The notes under the pieces: generated by a model
Database searches by the model: none
Seen by the model: only the letters and a program-made list of their open reading frames with translations
What the model was told of the DNA's origin: nothing
Source of the DNA: Candidatus Krumholzibacteriota bacterium
GTDB taxonomy: Bacteria; Krumholzibacteriota; Krumholzibacteriia; LZORAL124-64-63
Length of the DNA stretch: 64,000 nucleotides
Direction: 5' to 3'
Assembly (NCBI GenBank): GCA_022711765.1
Contig: JAKLEB010000001.1
Span: 1,408,694-1,472,693, forward strand
Shown here: piece after piece, positions 38,685-47,809 of the stretch
How positions within the stretch are numbered: position 1 is the stretch's first letter
Layout of the letters: every line of letters begins with the position of its first letter
Position numbers and translations under genes: made by a program

Positions 38685-39490
38685 CCCGCGCCTCCGGCGT
38701 CGGGCGCGCCCGGCAAGCGCTTCACGAGCGCGGTCAGGGCCTGCTCGATGAGGTCGATCAGGTCGGGCGCCTTCAGGAAGTCGCCCCGGCGCGACAGCCG
38801 GCGCGGGCCGCCAGCGGCGGCGAGACGCTCCTGGAGATAGGCCGTCCCCTCGCTCCCGAGCTCGTCGCGATACTCGTACCGCGCCCGGTCGCGAGATCGG
38901 GACTCTCCCTGCCAGACCGTGCTGCCGTCGGCCAGGTCGAAGATCGCGAGGGCAACCGTGATCGCCCGCTCGGTCAAGACCGTCGGCGGCAACGAGATCC
39001 GGTGCTCCGGCAAGCCCTCGGCGCGCGCCTCGGGATCGGCGAGGTCCTGGCGCTGCGCGTTGGAGCTGATCGCGTCCTCGCTCAGGCGAGCGATCACGAG
39101 GAACCGGCACTCCGCGAGAGCCCCGGCCAGCGGCGTCACCTGGTCCGGACGCAGGCGGCCGTAGCTCGCGAACTCCGCGACCACGGCCGCGAGCGTGTCG
39201 GCGCCGGCGCGCCGGCCGACCGCGGGCGCTGGCCAGACCACGAGGTCGGGCCGCGCGGTCAGGAAGGCCCGGTACAGCGCGTCGTCGGCATCCGGGGCGT
39301 CCTCGGGCGCGAACTCCGCGTCGAGAGCGGTCGCCACGGTCACCCCGCCGAGCGCCAGCGAGCCGGCCGACGCGAGCCGCGCCGCGAACGCTGCGTCCGT
39401 CTCGGCCAGCTTGACCCGGTTGGCGCAGCCGACGCTCGCGATCGCGATCAGCAGGAGCATGCCGACGTGGTATGTGCGGAATCGGTGCAT
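38681..39490 (-). CDS. Hypothetical lipoprotein coupled to a thioredoxin-TPR protein
   Basis: A 269-aa lipoprotein. The start ATG has GGGAGG 6 bases upstream, and the lipobox Ala-Ser-Val-Gly-Cys ends at Cys22. The body contains TERAITVALAIFDLADGSTVWQG, reminiscent of outer-membrane lipoproteins that assemble with organic-solvent tolerance or secretion systems, with an Arg-rich C-terminal helix. No family is recognised with confidence. It is translationally coupled by 4 bp to the thioredoxin-TPR gene. Confidence 0.65.
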   Translation of the reverse strand: MHRFRTYHVGMLLLIAIASVGCANRVKLAETDAAFAARLASAGSLALGGVTVATALDAEFAPEDAPDADDALYRAFLTARPDLVVWPAPAVGRRAGADTLAAVVAEFASYGRLRPDQVTPLAGALAECRFLVIARLSEDAISSNAQRQDLADPEARAEGLPEHRISLPPTVLTERAITVALAIFDLADGSTVWQGESRSRDRARYEYRDELGSEGTAYLQERLAAAGGPRRLSRRGDFLKAPDLIDLIEQALTALVKRLPGAPDAGGAG

Positions 39491-39635
39491 GTCCAGCCTC
39501 CCACTCGAAGCCGGGAGAAGGTTGCCAAAGATCCGACCGTGAGGGATGCTTCGCGGGTCGTCACGAGCGCCTGCACAGCCAAGATACGCCGCCGGTCGGT
39601 CCCTGTCACCGACCAGGCCGCCCGCCGGGAGAGCG

Positions 39636-41165
39636 ATGCCACGCCGCCGCCTGTCCCTCCTGCTGCTCTGCGGGGTCTGCCTGCACCTCGGGGCCATCGG
39701 CTGGTTCGCCGCGAATCGGCCGATCGACGGCGACGAGGGATATTACGGGCTCGCGGCCAGGCTCGTCGCCGAGGGCAAGCGGCCGTACGCCGACTTCTTC
39801 TACCCCCAGGCGCCGCTCCTGCCGTACCTCTACGCCCCGGCGGCCGCAGTGGTCGGCGCGCCGCAGCTGCCGGACCTGCGCTACGTGTCCGTGGCGCTGA
39901 GCGGGCTCTGCCTGGGCGTCGCCGCCTGGTGGTTGCGCCGCACGCACGCCGAGCATCCCGGCGCGGCCCTGGCCGCGCTCCTCCTGCTCGGACTCTCGCC
40001 CGAGCTGATCCTCTGGCACTCGACCGTCAAGACTTTCGCCTGGACCGGCCTCGCGACCCTCGGCGGGCTCGTGGCGCTCGACTGCGCGCTCACGCGCCCC
40101 GCGCGGCGCGGGCCGTGGCTGCTGGCCGGCGGGCTCCTGTTCGGCCTTGCCGTCGCGAGCCGGCTGCTCTTCGCGCCGGTCGCGCTCGTGCCGGGGCTCT
40201 GGCTGCTGGGGCGGCGCGTCGGCCGCGATCCGCGCGGCGCGCTGTGGTGGTTCGGCGGACTCGCGGTCGGCCTCGCGCCGATCTGGGTCGCCCTGGCGCG
40301 CGACCCCGCGGTCTTCTGGTTCAACAACGTCGGCTACCACCGGCTTCGCTTCAGCGAGCTGGAGGACGAGCCGGCGTTCGTGCGCCGGCTGGCCGCCATC
40401 GGGATGCTGGGCCGGTCGCTCGCGACCAACCCGGGCCTCCTCGCCTTCGCCGTCCTGGCGGCCGGCGGCGCGATCGCCCGCCGGCGGCGGGGCGACCCGG
40501 CCGCCGCGGAGAGCGCAGGCGCGCTGCCGGGGATCTCCCTCGCCGCCGCCGTGGTCCACTGTGTCGCCTGCCTCGTGCCTGAGCCGGTCCACATGCAGTA
40601 CTTCACCGGGAGCCTGCCCGTGCTGCTGCTGCCGGCAGCGGCCGACGGCCTTGTCCGCCTGCCGAGGGCGACGGCCGGGCGCTGGCGGCTCGGTCTCGGG
40701 CTCGCCGCGCCCGCGATCTGCGCGATCTCGCTCGGGATGATCCGCCACGACGTGGACCCGGCGCCCTGCTGGCGGCTCGACCACTACCGGCGGGTCTGCC
40801 GGCGGATCGTCGAGCTGACGCGGCCCCGGGACACGGTCCTCGGCTTCTGGTCCGGCTACGTCGGCGGCAGCGGCCGGCAGCCGCTTCCCGGTTTCGAGAA
40901 CCATTTCGCGGTCGGGGTGAGCGAGCGCCTCGACCCGGTCCGGCTCCGACGATACCGGATCGCGGGTCGCCACGAGCTCGCCGACGCGTTCGCCCGCGAG
41001 ACGCCGGCCGTCGTGGTCATCGGCGTCTGGATGAACGAGATCGACATCGCCCTCGACAACCGGCAGATGACCGACCTGCTGGCGGTCTTCAACGCGCACT
41101 ACGTCCTGAGAGAGGAGCTGGACGGCGCCAAGCTCTGCGAGCGCGCGACCGGCAGCCGGCGCTGA
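39636..41165 (+). CDS. GT39/ArnT-like glycosyltransferase membrane protein
   Basis: A 509-aa polytopic protein with about eleven helices. The first periplasmic loop has Asp33-Glu34 (PIDGDEGYYGLAARL) and the FFYPQAPLLPYLYAP segment typical of GT39-type enzymes that use polyprenyl-phosphate sugars. The C-terminal 120 residues form a soluble periplasmic domain. The start has GGGAG about 5 bases upstream. The substrate is unknown; it may decorate lipids or exported proteins. It is the second GT-C-like protein in the window. Confidence 0.8.
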   Translation: MPRRRLSLLLLCGVCLHLGAIGWFAANRPIDGDEGYYGLAARLVAEGKRPYADFFYPQAPLLPYLYAPAAAVVGAPQLPDLRYVSVALSGLCLGVAAWWLRRTHAEHPGAALAALLLLGLSPELILWHSTVKTFAWTGLATLGGLVALDCALTRPARRGPWLLAGGLLFGLAVASRLLFAPVALVPGLWLLGRRVGRDPRGALWWFGGLAVGLAPIWVALARDPAVFWFNNVGYHRLRFSELEDEPAFVRRLAAIGMLGRSLATNPGLLAFAVLAAGGAIARRRRGDPAAAESAGALPGISLAAAVVHCVACLVPEPVHMQYFTGSLPVLLLPAAADGLVRLPRATAGRWRLGLGLAAPAICAISLGMIRHDVDPAPCWRLDHYRRVCRRIVELTRPRDTVLGFWSGYVGGSGRQPLPGFENHFAVGVSERLDPVRLRRYRIAGRHELADAFARETPAVVVIGVWMNEIDIALDNRQMTDLLAVFNAHYVLREELDGAKLCERATGSRR

Positions 41166-41189
41166 GCGGCGGGAGGAATCGAGTGGCGG

Positions 41190-41225
41190 ATCCGGACGAT
41201 GTCGGGTATCCGTTTCCGTCCGGAT
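41190..41225. repeat. Inverted repeat between membrane protein and hypothetical gene
   Basis: ATCCGGACG (41190-41198) and CGTCCGGAT (41217-41225) are perfect 9-bp complements around an 18-base loop. There is no T-run, so it is not a typical terminator; it may be an operator or a weak transcription barrier. Confidence 0.45.
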
Positions 41226-41269
41226 GTGGTTAGATGACCTGGTGTCGCGCGACCACCAAGGAGCGAATC

Positions 41270-42100
41270 ATGGCCGACGTCAAACTGATCCTGTCGATCC
41301 CGCAAGGGGTGATCACCGCCACGTCCCTCGGAGTCGAGGGCCTGGCCGTCCACCGCAGTCCGGGCTCCGGCAAGTACTTCACGGGGCGCCGGGTCTTCGT
41401 CGAGCTCGCCATGCGGGACGGCCGTCCGGATTTCCGGTACCTCGACGAAGGCGGCTGGCGGGACGCCGCCGGCGACACGGCGGCAGCCCTCGCCGCGGTC
41501 GGCGACGGCAAGCGGACCAAGACCGCGCTGTCCAACAACGGCTTCTCCTGCACCCCGCTGAGCGCGTACCGCCGGGTCTTCCTGGTCAAGACCGCCGGCG
41601 AGGTCCTCGAGCTGGCGGCCTACCAGGTGCTGCACGGGTTCGCGAGCCACGAGTGCCGCGAGGAGATGAAACCCGACGACGTCGCGCGCACCGCCGGCCT
41701 GTCCGTGCCGGCAGTGCGGCAACCCAGGCTCTACATGGTGCTCAGTCCGATCGAGCTGCTCGTGCTCTCGAACCTGACGCCCGAGGAGTACGCCTGGTAC
41801 TCGACCCACCGGCCGGGCAAGGTCTTCCGGCAGGTCGTCTTCGCGGAGCTGCAGACCGATCAGCCGCAGCTCGCGGCCCTGAGCCGCTTCACCGACGCTC
41901 GCGCGGAGCTGCGCCAGCAGCCCGGCAAGAAGACGAAGACCGTGGTGTCGGGAGACAACCACGGCACGGTCCCGTACCACTCGTGGGTCGGCTATGCGGA
42001 CCCCCAGGCGGGCGGCCTCTACATGGCCGGCCGCGACGAGATCGGCGTGTGGCGGTTCCCGCCGGAGATCCCCCGCGCGTGGGAGCGCGCGACGGGCTGA
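41270..42100 (+). CDS. Hypothetical cytoplasmic protein
   Basis: A 276-aa soluble protein with no signal or membrane helix. The ATG follows AAGGAG. I do not recognise a family. Visible features are SPGSGKYFTGRRVFVELAM, a middle region with SNNGFSCTPLSAYR and HGFASHECREEMK, and a C-terminal part with VVSGDNHGTVPYHSWVGYA. Although SPGSGKY resembles a P-loop, the surrounding residues do not form a Walker A strand-loop-helix. Composition is balanced and codon use fits the genome. It is convergent with the YbjN-like gene, 6 bp apart. Confidence 0.7.
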   Translation: MADVKLILSIPQGVITATSLGVEGLAVHRSPGSGKYFTGRRVFVELAMRDGRPDFRYLDEGGWRDAAGDTAAALAAVGDGKRTKTALSNNGFSCTPLSAYRRVFLVKTAGEVLELAAYQVLHGFASHECREEMKPDDVARTAGLSVPAVRQPRLYMVLSPIELLVLSNLTPEEYAWYSTHRPGKVFRQVVFAELQTDQPQLAALSRFTDARAELRQQPGKKTKTVVSGDNHGTVPYHSWVGYADPQAGGLYMAGRDEIGVWRFPPEIPRAWERATG

Positions 42101-42106
42101 TCGCCG

Positions 42107-42628
42107 TCACTCGCCCCGAGGCACGGCGGGCGGCGCCGGGGCGGGCCAGACCTCGTCGCGGAACGCCCCCGCCAGGGCGATCACGACGCGGCACCACGAC
42201 CGCACGGCGTCCGCGCTCGTGCCGGGTCCGAGCATGAGGTCGCTCGCCAGCACCGGCGCGCCATCCTCGTCGATGTAGGCGCGACCGAAGCGCCGTCCGG
42301 CGTTCCAGGCGGCGACCCGCTCGGGATCGCCGGCGCCGCGGCCGGTGTAGGGCAGCACCGCCTGCAACGACTCGCCGGCGTCCTCCACGAAGATCAGGAT
42401 CTGCAGGCCGTCCTGCTTGAGCATCACCGACGCGTCGTCGAACCGGAGCGCGGTGAGCCGTCCGGCGACGAGCACTTCGGCGAGATCGGCCGTCGACAGC
42501 GGCAAGGCGAGGGCCGTTCCGGCGTCCGGCGAGCCGGGACGCGAGCCAGCGCAGGCGCCGAGCGCGAGCACTCCGGCGACGGTCGCGCCGAGCCGCCAGG
42601 CGGAACGTCGAGCGCGGCGACCTCTCAT
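42107..42628 (-). CDS. YbjN-like lipoprotein
   Basis: A 173-aa lipoprotein with lipobox Leu-Gly-Ala-Cys (Cys26). The region [18 protein letters not shown] and the segment [20 protein letters not shown] match the sensory-transduction-regulator YbjN fold. Its ATG overlaps the pyrophosphatase stop by 4 bp. It is the last gene of the complex I-like run. Function unknown. Confidence 0.75.
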   Translation of the reverse strand: MRGRRARRSAWRLGATVAGVLALGACAGSRPGSPDAGTALALPLSTADLAEVLVAGRLTALRFDDASVMLKQDGLQILIFVEDAGESLQAVLPYTGRGAGDPERVAAWNAGRRFGRAYIDEDGAPVLASDLMLGPGTSADAVRSWCRVVIALAGAFRDEVWPAPAPPAVPRGE

Positions 42629-43236
42629 CCCCCGTACTCCAGCTCGTAGTCCGCGACGGCGGCCCGGATCACCGCGAACGCCTCCTCGTGGCCGTAGGTC
42701 TCCTCGACCGTGAGGGCCGTCTGCTGTCCCGGCACCAGCTTGTAGGTCGCGAAGTAGTGACGCAGGCGCTCGACGATCGCGGGCGGCAGTTCGCTGATGT
42801 CGTGCAGGTCGCCCCACACGTTGTCGTTGTCGAGCACGGCCACGATCTTGTCGTCCGCCTCGTTGTGATCGAGGCAGCGCAGGCCGCCGACCACGCACGC
42901 GCGCAGGAGCACCTCCGACTTGTCGATCGGCCGCTCGCTGATCACGCAGATGTCGAGCGGATCGCCGTCGCCGAGCGACGCCTTCGGCGTGAGCGCGCCG
43001 ACCCGCGCGCCGCAGAACGTGCGCGGGATGAAGCCGTAGAGGGCGGGCGGCTGGCTGCTCGTACGTTGAGGCCGATCGACCAGGAGGTAGCCCGTCTTCT
43101 TGTCGATCTCGTACTTCACGCGGTCGTACGGTGTGATCTCGATGTAGGCGTTGACGAGGCGCGGCGGGTCCTGGCCGACCTCGAGGCCGTGCCACGGGTG
43201 GGGCCGCCACCGGAAGAAGGTCTGCGGGAAGGCCAT
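42625..43236 (-). CDS. ppa: Soluble inorganic pyrophosphatase
   Basis: A 203-aa family I pyrophosphatase hydrolysing PPi to two phosphates with Mg2+. The signature DGDPLDICV places metal-binding aspartates at 90, 92 and 95; [11 protein letters not shown] and YGFIPRTFC are also present. The start ATG has AAGGAG. Slightly longer than the E. coli enzyme (176). It follows the complex I membrane-arm genes by 78 bp and is coupled to the YbjN-like gene. Confidence 0.95.
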   Translation of the reverse strand: MAFPQTFFRWRPHPWHGLEVGQDPPRLVNAYIEITPYDRVKYEIDKKTGYLLVDRPQRTSSQPPALYGFIPRTFCGARVGALTPKASLGDGDPLDICVISERPIDKSEVLLRACVVGGLRCLDHNEADDKIVAVLDNDNVWGDLHDISELPPAIVERLRHYFATYKLVPGQQTALTVEETYGHEEAFAVIRAAVADYELEYGG

Positions 43237-43314
43237 GGAATCTCCTTGGGGTCGGGCAGCGGGTCGCGGGCGCCCGACAGGATACCGCCGTTCTGCGGAT
43301 CGGCACGCGGCGGG

Positions 43315-44742
43315 TCAATCGAGGTACCAGCCCGGCCGCAGCAGGCCGGCGCCCCAGGCGAGCACGATCGCGAAGAGCGCCGCCGCCACGAGGCTCGTGA
43401 CCGCGAGCGAGCCGGCGCCGGCGGGCGCCGCCGGGGCGGCCTCATCGAGGGGCGGCGGTTCCGCGTGCCCCCGCCAGAGGCCGACCAGCGGCCGCAGATA
43501 GACCACACAACCGAACAGGGTCCCTGCCGCCGCCACGCCGCCGAGCAGGTAGCGATCGCCCGCGACGAGCGCCTGGAGCAGCTCGAACCGTGGCCGCCAC
43601 CCGGCGAGCGGCGGGACGGCGGCGAGCGAGACCAGGAAACCCGCGAGCAGAACCGGCAGCGCTCCTCGCCGCAAGCCGACGTGCCCGGGGCCGGCGATGG
43701 CGCCGGACAGCAGCACCGCGCCGAGCTGCGCGGGCGCGAAGGTGAGCACGCACCGCATCGAGATCGCGAGCCCGCCGCCGGACGACGCGGCCGCATGGCC
43801 CAGCAGCGCGAGGCCGACCTGGCCGGCCGCCGCCCAGGCGAGCCGCCGCTGCAGGCGCGACTGGACGGCGGCGGCCAGGAACCCGCCGATGACCAGGACC
43901 GCGGCGAGCGCACCCATGAAATCGGACACCGCCGGCGCCGCCGAATCCGTTGCCGGCACCAGCCGGTGCACGAGCACCACGAGCCCGACGAGCGGCGCCA
44001 CCGTCAGCCATCCCGTGAGCGCGGCCGGCACGACCTCGAGATCGCCGTCCTGGAAGCGGCCGGGCTCGCCGAGCAGCGAGAGCACGAGCCCCACGCCGAG
44101 ACACGACAGGACCAGGGGCAGCGCGAGCGGCGGAAGCGACGGTCGTGCGGCCAAGTTCGCGGCCGCCTCGCCGAACTCCAGGGTCCCGGCGAGACCGCTC
44201 CAGAGCGCCAGTCCGTACGCGAGCACGGCGAAACCCAGGGCGGCCGTGAGGTGCCAGCGCCTGACGGCGCGGCGCTGACCGCCCGACGCCGCGAACCAGG
44301 CGGACATGCTGCCGCCGACCACGGCGGTGCCCACGGCGAGCAGGACGGCGGCGGCGGTCGTCGCTTCGGTCAGCCAGACCAGGCCCAGGGTCGCCGCCAC
44401 GAGCATCGTCGCGCTGCGGTGCTGGCCTCGCGGCAGGACACCGGCGACGAGCGCCGCCAGCGCCGTCAACGCGAGCCGGGCCAGCGCCGCCGGGCCATCC
44501 ACGACGAAGTGAGCGCCCAGCGGGTGGGACGGCCGGCCAGCCGGACCGCCGCCGTCCTGGTCGATCGCCGCCAGCACCGCGGCGACCACGAGGCCGGCGA
44601 CGACGGCGAACTGCACGTGGCGCCGCGCGCGAGCGCCGGCCAGCAGCCCGAGCACGAGCGTGGCCGCGAGGACGAGCTCGGGGCGCCACGCAGCGAACGT
44701 CACGACCGGTACATCAAGTGTCTGGCCAGGACCCACCGTCAT
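43315..44742 (-). CDS. nuoN: NuoN-like antiporter subunit, divergent
   Basis: A 475-aa membrane protein with thirteen to fourteen helices, matching subunit N of complex I in size and position at the end of the cluster. The conserved helix-5 Glu (GLELLS in E. coli) aligns by eye with AVGTAVV. The broken-helix and helix-8 lysines (FKISAVPFH, TKAAGF) align with VGLVLSLLGEP and WLTVAPLVGL, with no lysine. It overlaps nuoM by 4 bp; a GTG two codons later has a better-spaced GGGAGG and could be the true start. Probably unable to pump protons in the normal way. Confidence 0.75.
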   Translation of the reverse strand: MTVGPGQTLDVPVVTFAAWRPELVLAATLVLGLLAGARARRHVQFAVVAGLVVAAVLAAIDQDGGGPAGRPSHPLGAHFVVDGPAALARLALTALAALVAGVLPRGQHRSATMLVAATLGLVWLTEATTAAAVLLAVGTAVVGGSMSAWFAASGGQRRAVRRWHLTAALGFAVLAYGLALWSGLAGTLEFGEAAANLAARPSLPPLALPLVLSCLGVGLVLSLLGEPGRFQDGDLEVVPAALTGWLTVAPLVGLVVLVHRLVPATDSAAPAVSDFMGALAAVLVIGGFLAAAVQSRLQRRLAWAAAGQVGLALLGHAAASSGGGLAISMRCVLTFAPAQLGAVLLSGAIAGPGHVGLRRGALPVLLAGFLVSLAAVPPLAGWRPRFELLQALVAGDRYLLGGVAAAGTLFGCVVYLRPLVGLWRGHAEPPPLDEAAPAAPAGAGSLAVTSLVAAALFAIVLAWGAGLLRPGWYLD

Positions 44743-46238
44743 CCTCCCACCACCCGGACGAGACCCGCCAGGGTCGTGCTGGTCAGATCAGCGAGCAGCC
44801 GCGGATAGAGACCGAGCAGGAGGACCAGCAGGGCGAGCGGGACCAGCGCTCCGAGCTCGCGACCCCGCGTGGCCGGCAGATCGTCGAGATCCGCGGACGG
44901 CTCCCCGAGGCAGACCTTCAGGATCACGCGGCTCGTCCACGCCGCCGCGAGCAGGAGCCCGACGGCGCCCGCCAGAGCCGCCAGAGGATGCCGGACGAGG
45001 GCTCCGGCGAGCGTGAGCGCGGCGCCGGGGTAGATCGCGAGGCCGGGCAAGCCCCACGCCGCAAGCAGCGCCAGCGTGAACAACGCGCCCAGGACCGGCG
45101 CCCGCTTGTAGAGGCCGCACCAGCGTTCGAGGTCCAGATTGCCCTTGCGATCGTACAGGCCGCCGGCGGCCGCGAAGAGCATCGCGTAGACGAGGCCGTG
45201 GGTCACCAGGAGGAGCCCGGCCCCCTGCACACCGGACAGCGTGAACGAGCCGAGGCCGATCAACGCCAGGCCGAGCAGGCTGAAACTGCCGTAGCCCAGG
45301 ATGACGGCGAGGTCGCGCCGGCCGAGCGCGCCCAGGCCGCCGTGGATCGCCGCGATCCCGCCCAGCGTCATCAGGACCGGACGGGCCCAGGCCGCGGCGT
45401 CGGGCAGGACCGGCCAGGCGATCCGGAGGATCCCGTAGAATCCGAGCTTCGCGACGAGCGCGGCGACCAGCAGCGGAACCGCGACCGGCGACGACCTGTG
45501 CAGGCGCGGCTGCCAGACGTGCAGCGGATAGATCGGGATGAGCACGCCGCAGCCGAAGACCAGCGCGGCGAAGATCCAGTGACGCACGCCGGTGCCGCTC
45601 AGCCACTGGTCGTGGTTGGCCTGGTCGAGCTGCAGGATCAGGTTGAAGGTGGGGCCGCCGTCGAGGGGATCGGCCACGTGCTGCCGCAGCGCCAGCAGCG
45701 CGAGCAGGATCGCCAGGGCGCCGGTCTGGGTCAGGATCAGGAACTGCCTCCCGGCGCGCCTGCCCTCCTCGCCGCCCCACAGGGAAACGAGGAAGAACGT
45801 GGCGGTCAGGACGAGCTCCCAGAACACCCAGAGCAGGGCCGTATCGAGCGCGCAGAACACGCCCAGCACGCCCGTCTCCAGGATGAGCGCCAGCGCGAAG
45901 AAACCCTTGGCGCCGGATTCCACGCTCCAGGCGGTCAGCAGGGCGAGGAAGGAGACCAGCGTCGCCAGGACGACCAGCGGCAGCGACAGGCCGTCCACGC
46001 CCACGAAGTACTCGAAACCGAGGACCGGCGCCCAGGTGTAGTGCTCGACGAACTGGAACGCGGTCTCTCCGGGGTCGAACCGGAAGACCATCAATACGGC
46101 TTGCACCACGGGCAGGGCCGCGGTGCAGAGCGCAACCGTCTTGATCGCCTCGCGCCGCTGCGGCGCGAGGCACAGGATCACGAGCGCGCCGCCCAGGGGC
46201 AGGAAGACGATCCAGGACAGGGTGTGAGCAGGAACCAC
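44739..46238 (-). CDS. nuoM: NuoM-like antiporter subunit
   Basis: A 499-aa fourteen-helix protein, the best conserved of the run: VDGLSLPLVVLATLVSFLALL, WVFWELVLTATFFLVS (the conserved helix-5 Glu is kept) and LLVAALVAKLGFYGILRI (helix-8 Lys kept). The broken-helix Lys (IKVPMFPLHGW in E. coli) is replaced in VLIPIYPLHVW, and the helix-12 Glu (FVGEF) is replaced in IYPGAAL. The start is GTG with GAGGAG 7 bases upstream. It probably arose from a complex I subunit but has a partly disrupted proton path. Confidence 0.88.
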   Translation of the reverse strand: MVPAHTLSWIVFLPLGGALVILCLAPQRREAIKTVALCTAALPVVQAVLMVFRFDPGETAFQFVEHYTWAPVLGFEYFVGVDGLSLPLVVLATLVSFLALLTAWSVESGAKGFFALALILETGVLGVFCALDTALLWVFWELVLTATFFLVSLWGGEEGRRAGRQFLILTQTGALAILLALLALRQHVADPLDGGPTFNLILQLDQANHDQWLSGTGVRHWIFAALVFGCGVLIPIYPLHVWQPRLHRSSPVAVPLLVAALVAKLGFYGILRIAWPVLPDAAAWARPVLMTLGGIAAIHGGLGALGRRDLAVILGYGSFSLLGLALIGLGSFTLSGVQGAGLLLVTHGLVYAMLFAAAGGLYDRKGNLDLERWCGLYKRAPVLGALFTLALLAAWGLPGLAIYPGAALTLAGALVRHPLAALAGAVGLLLAAAWTSRVILKVCLGEPSADLDDLPATRGRELGALVPLALLVLLLGLYPRLLADLTSTTLAGLVRVVGG

Positions 46239-46283
46239 GTCGCGTCTCCTCGCCAGACGATCACCGACCTCGGGCGCCGGTCA

Positions 46284-47543
46284 TCAGCCGGCCGTCCGCC
46301 ACAGCAGGATCAGCGCGAGGACCGCCACCACGGCCCAGACGAGCACGCGGGCCGGATGACGCCCCAGCGCCCCCGCCGCTCCATGCCCCAGGCGCGCTGC
46401 CAGCGACCCCGTGCCCTGGTCGATCAGGTCCAGGCCGCGGCGATCAGCCCAGGCCGCGAACCAGCCGAGGCCGAGACCGATCCAACCCAGGCCCTCGACG
46501 ATGCCGTCGAGGACCACGCGGTCGATCTCCGCCGCGAGCCGCCCGAGGACCCGCGCCAGCCACTCGAGCGGAACGTAGGCCAGGCCCGGCCCCTGGCCCA
46601 GCCGGGCCAGCGGGGCCATCATCGCGATCGGCGGCCGACGCGCGCCGGCGCCGGTCTCGGCTTCCTCCGGCCTCGGCCGCTCGCCGAGCCAGTGCCGCAG
46701 CACCCAGAGCGCCACGAGCGCCGCCCCCAGCCGGAGGATCGCCGCCGGATCGAGGCCGGTGGAGAGGCTGCCGACCACCACGACCGCGATCGCTCCGGCG
46801 ACCCCGACCGGCAGCAGGGCTCGACGCCAGGCGAGCGACAACCGCGGAACGGCGACCGCCACCTCCACCAGCGCCAGCGCCCCGACGAGCAGCCAGACCA
46901 GCGAGGTTCCCACCGGTCCGCCGGCGGTCGCGGCGAACAGGCTGGCCCACAGGCTCGCCCCCAGCCACGCCGCCCTCCGCGCGCCGTGCCGCTCCCCCGC
47001 CGCGGCCAGGATCAGGGCGACCGCGCCGATCGTCCCGAGCCAGACCGCCGTCGTCCGGTGCCACGGCAGGACCCAGAGGTCGACCCGCTGCCAGAGCAGG
47101 AGCGCCGTCGCGGGATGCAACCCGGCATGCAGGACGACCCTGACCGCTGGCGGCGCGCCGGCGAGCCGCGGCGACCAAGCGGGCAGCGGCGGCAGGCCGA
47201 GGCGCGCGGCGACCGCGAGCAGGACGCCGACGCCGGCCCAGGGCAGGGCCAGCTCGGTCTGGTCGAGCGGCGCCAGCCGCTGTGGCAGGAGGTCGAGCTC
47301 GCCGGTGCCCGCGGCCAGCGCGAGCGACAGTCCACCCATCGCCAGGCACCAGGCTCCGAGGATCTCCGCGAGGAACGCCTGCCGCGCCGCATCCGCCGTC
47401 CGCTGGCTGCGCGCGGCGGCGGCCAGTCCCACGTGCAGGACGGCTCCGATGGTCCAGCAAGCCAGCAGAAGCCGGAGGCTGTCGGTGAGCAGCACGCCAG
47501 CCGTGGCGAGACCGGACAGCAGCAATCCCACCGCCTGGGTCAC
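46284..47543 (-). CDS. nuoL: NuoL-like subunit, N-terminally shortened
   Basis: A 419-aa membrane protein in the NuoL position; NuoL is normally about 600. The first three to four helices are missing and the protein starts directly at the helix-4/5 equivalent. LLACWTIGAVLHVGLAAAA aligns with the WEGVG helix but lacks its Glu. GLPPLPAWSPRLAG replaces LPLQTWLADAMAG, with Arg where the essential Lys stands. The C-terminal lateral helix region is partly present as an amphipathic stretch. The GTG start overlaps the nuoK-like stop by 4 bp. The assignment rests on position plus weak motif similarity. Confidence 0.65.
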   Translation of the reverse strand: MTQAVGLLLSGLATAGVLLTDSLRLLLACWTIGAVLHVGLAAAARSQRTADAARQAFLAEILGAWCLAMGGLSLALAAGTGELDLLPQRLAPLDQTELALPWAGVGVLLAVAARLGLPPLPAWSPRLAGAPPAVRVVLHAGLHPATALLLWQRVDLWVLPWHRTTAVWLGTIGAVALILAAAGERHGARRAAWLGASLWASLFAATAGGPVGTSLVWLLVGALALVEVAVAVPRLSLAWRRALLPVGVAGAIAVVVVGSLSTGLDPAAILRLGAALVALWVLRHWLGERPRPEEAETGAGARRPPIAMMAPLARLGQGPGLAYVPLEWLARVLGRLAAEIDRVVLDGIVEGLGWIGLGLGWFAAWADRRGLDLIDQGTGSLAARLGHGAAGALGRHPARVLVWAVVAVLALILLWRTAG

Positions 47544-47809
47544 CGCGACGCCTCCCGTCCGTCCATGACCATGGCGATCAGCACCAGGATCGAGCCGAGG
47601 ATCAGCGCGAGCAGGAAGCAACTCACCGCCGAGACCGACAGGACCCCGTACTGTACGAAGGCGGCGAGGGTCACGCCGGTGCCCGCGAGCATCAGGACCA
47701 CGCCCGCCGGCGTTCCGCCGCGGCGGCGGCCTGTCATGGCCGCGAGCACGCCCCAGCAGAAGAACGCGGCGCCGACGGTCAGCCACGCCGCGAGGCCGAG
47801 GCCGTTCAC
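47540..47809 (-). CDS. nuoK: NuoK-like subunit lacking both channel glutamates
   Basis: An 89-aa three-helix protein. GVVLMLAGTGVTLAAF aligns with GIELMLNAANLNLVAF of NuoK, replacing the essential Glu36 by Val. CFLLALILGSILVLIA aligns with LFVITVAAAEAAVGLA, replacing Glu72 by Ser. The start is GTG with AAGGAGG. It overlaps both neighbours by 4 bp. Size and helix pattern are otherwise those of NuoK. Confidence 0.75.
   Translation of the reverse strand: MNGLGLAAWLTVGAAFFCWGVLAAMTGRRRGGTPAGVVLMLAGTGVTLAAFVQYGVLSVSAVSCFLLALILGSILVLIAMVMDGREASR

Noticed and set aside
41340..41400. SPGSGKY in the 276-aa protein as a P-loop
   Set aside because: The hydrophobic strand before and helix after a Walker A motif are missing, and no Walker B is seen.
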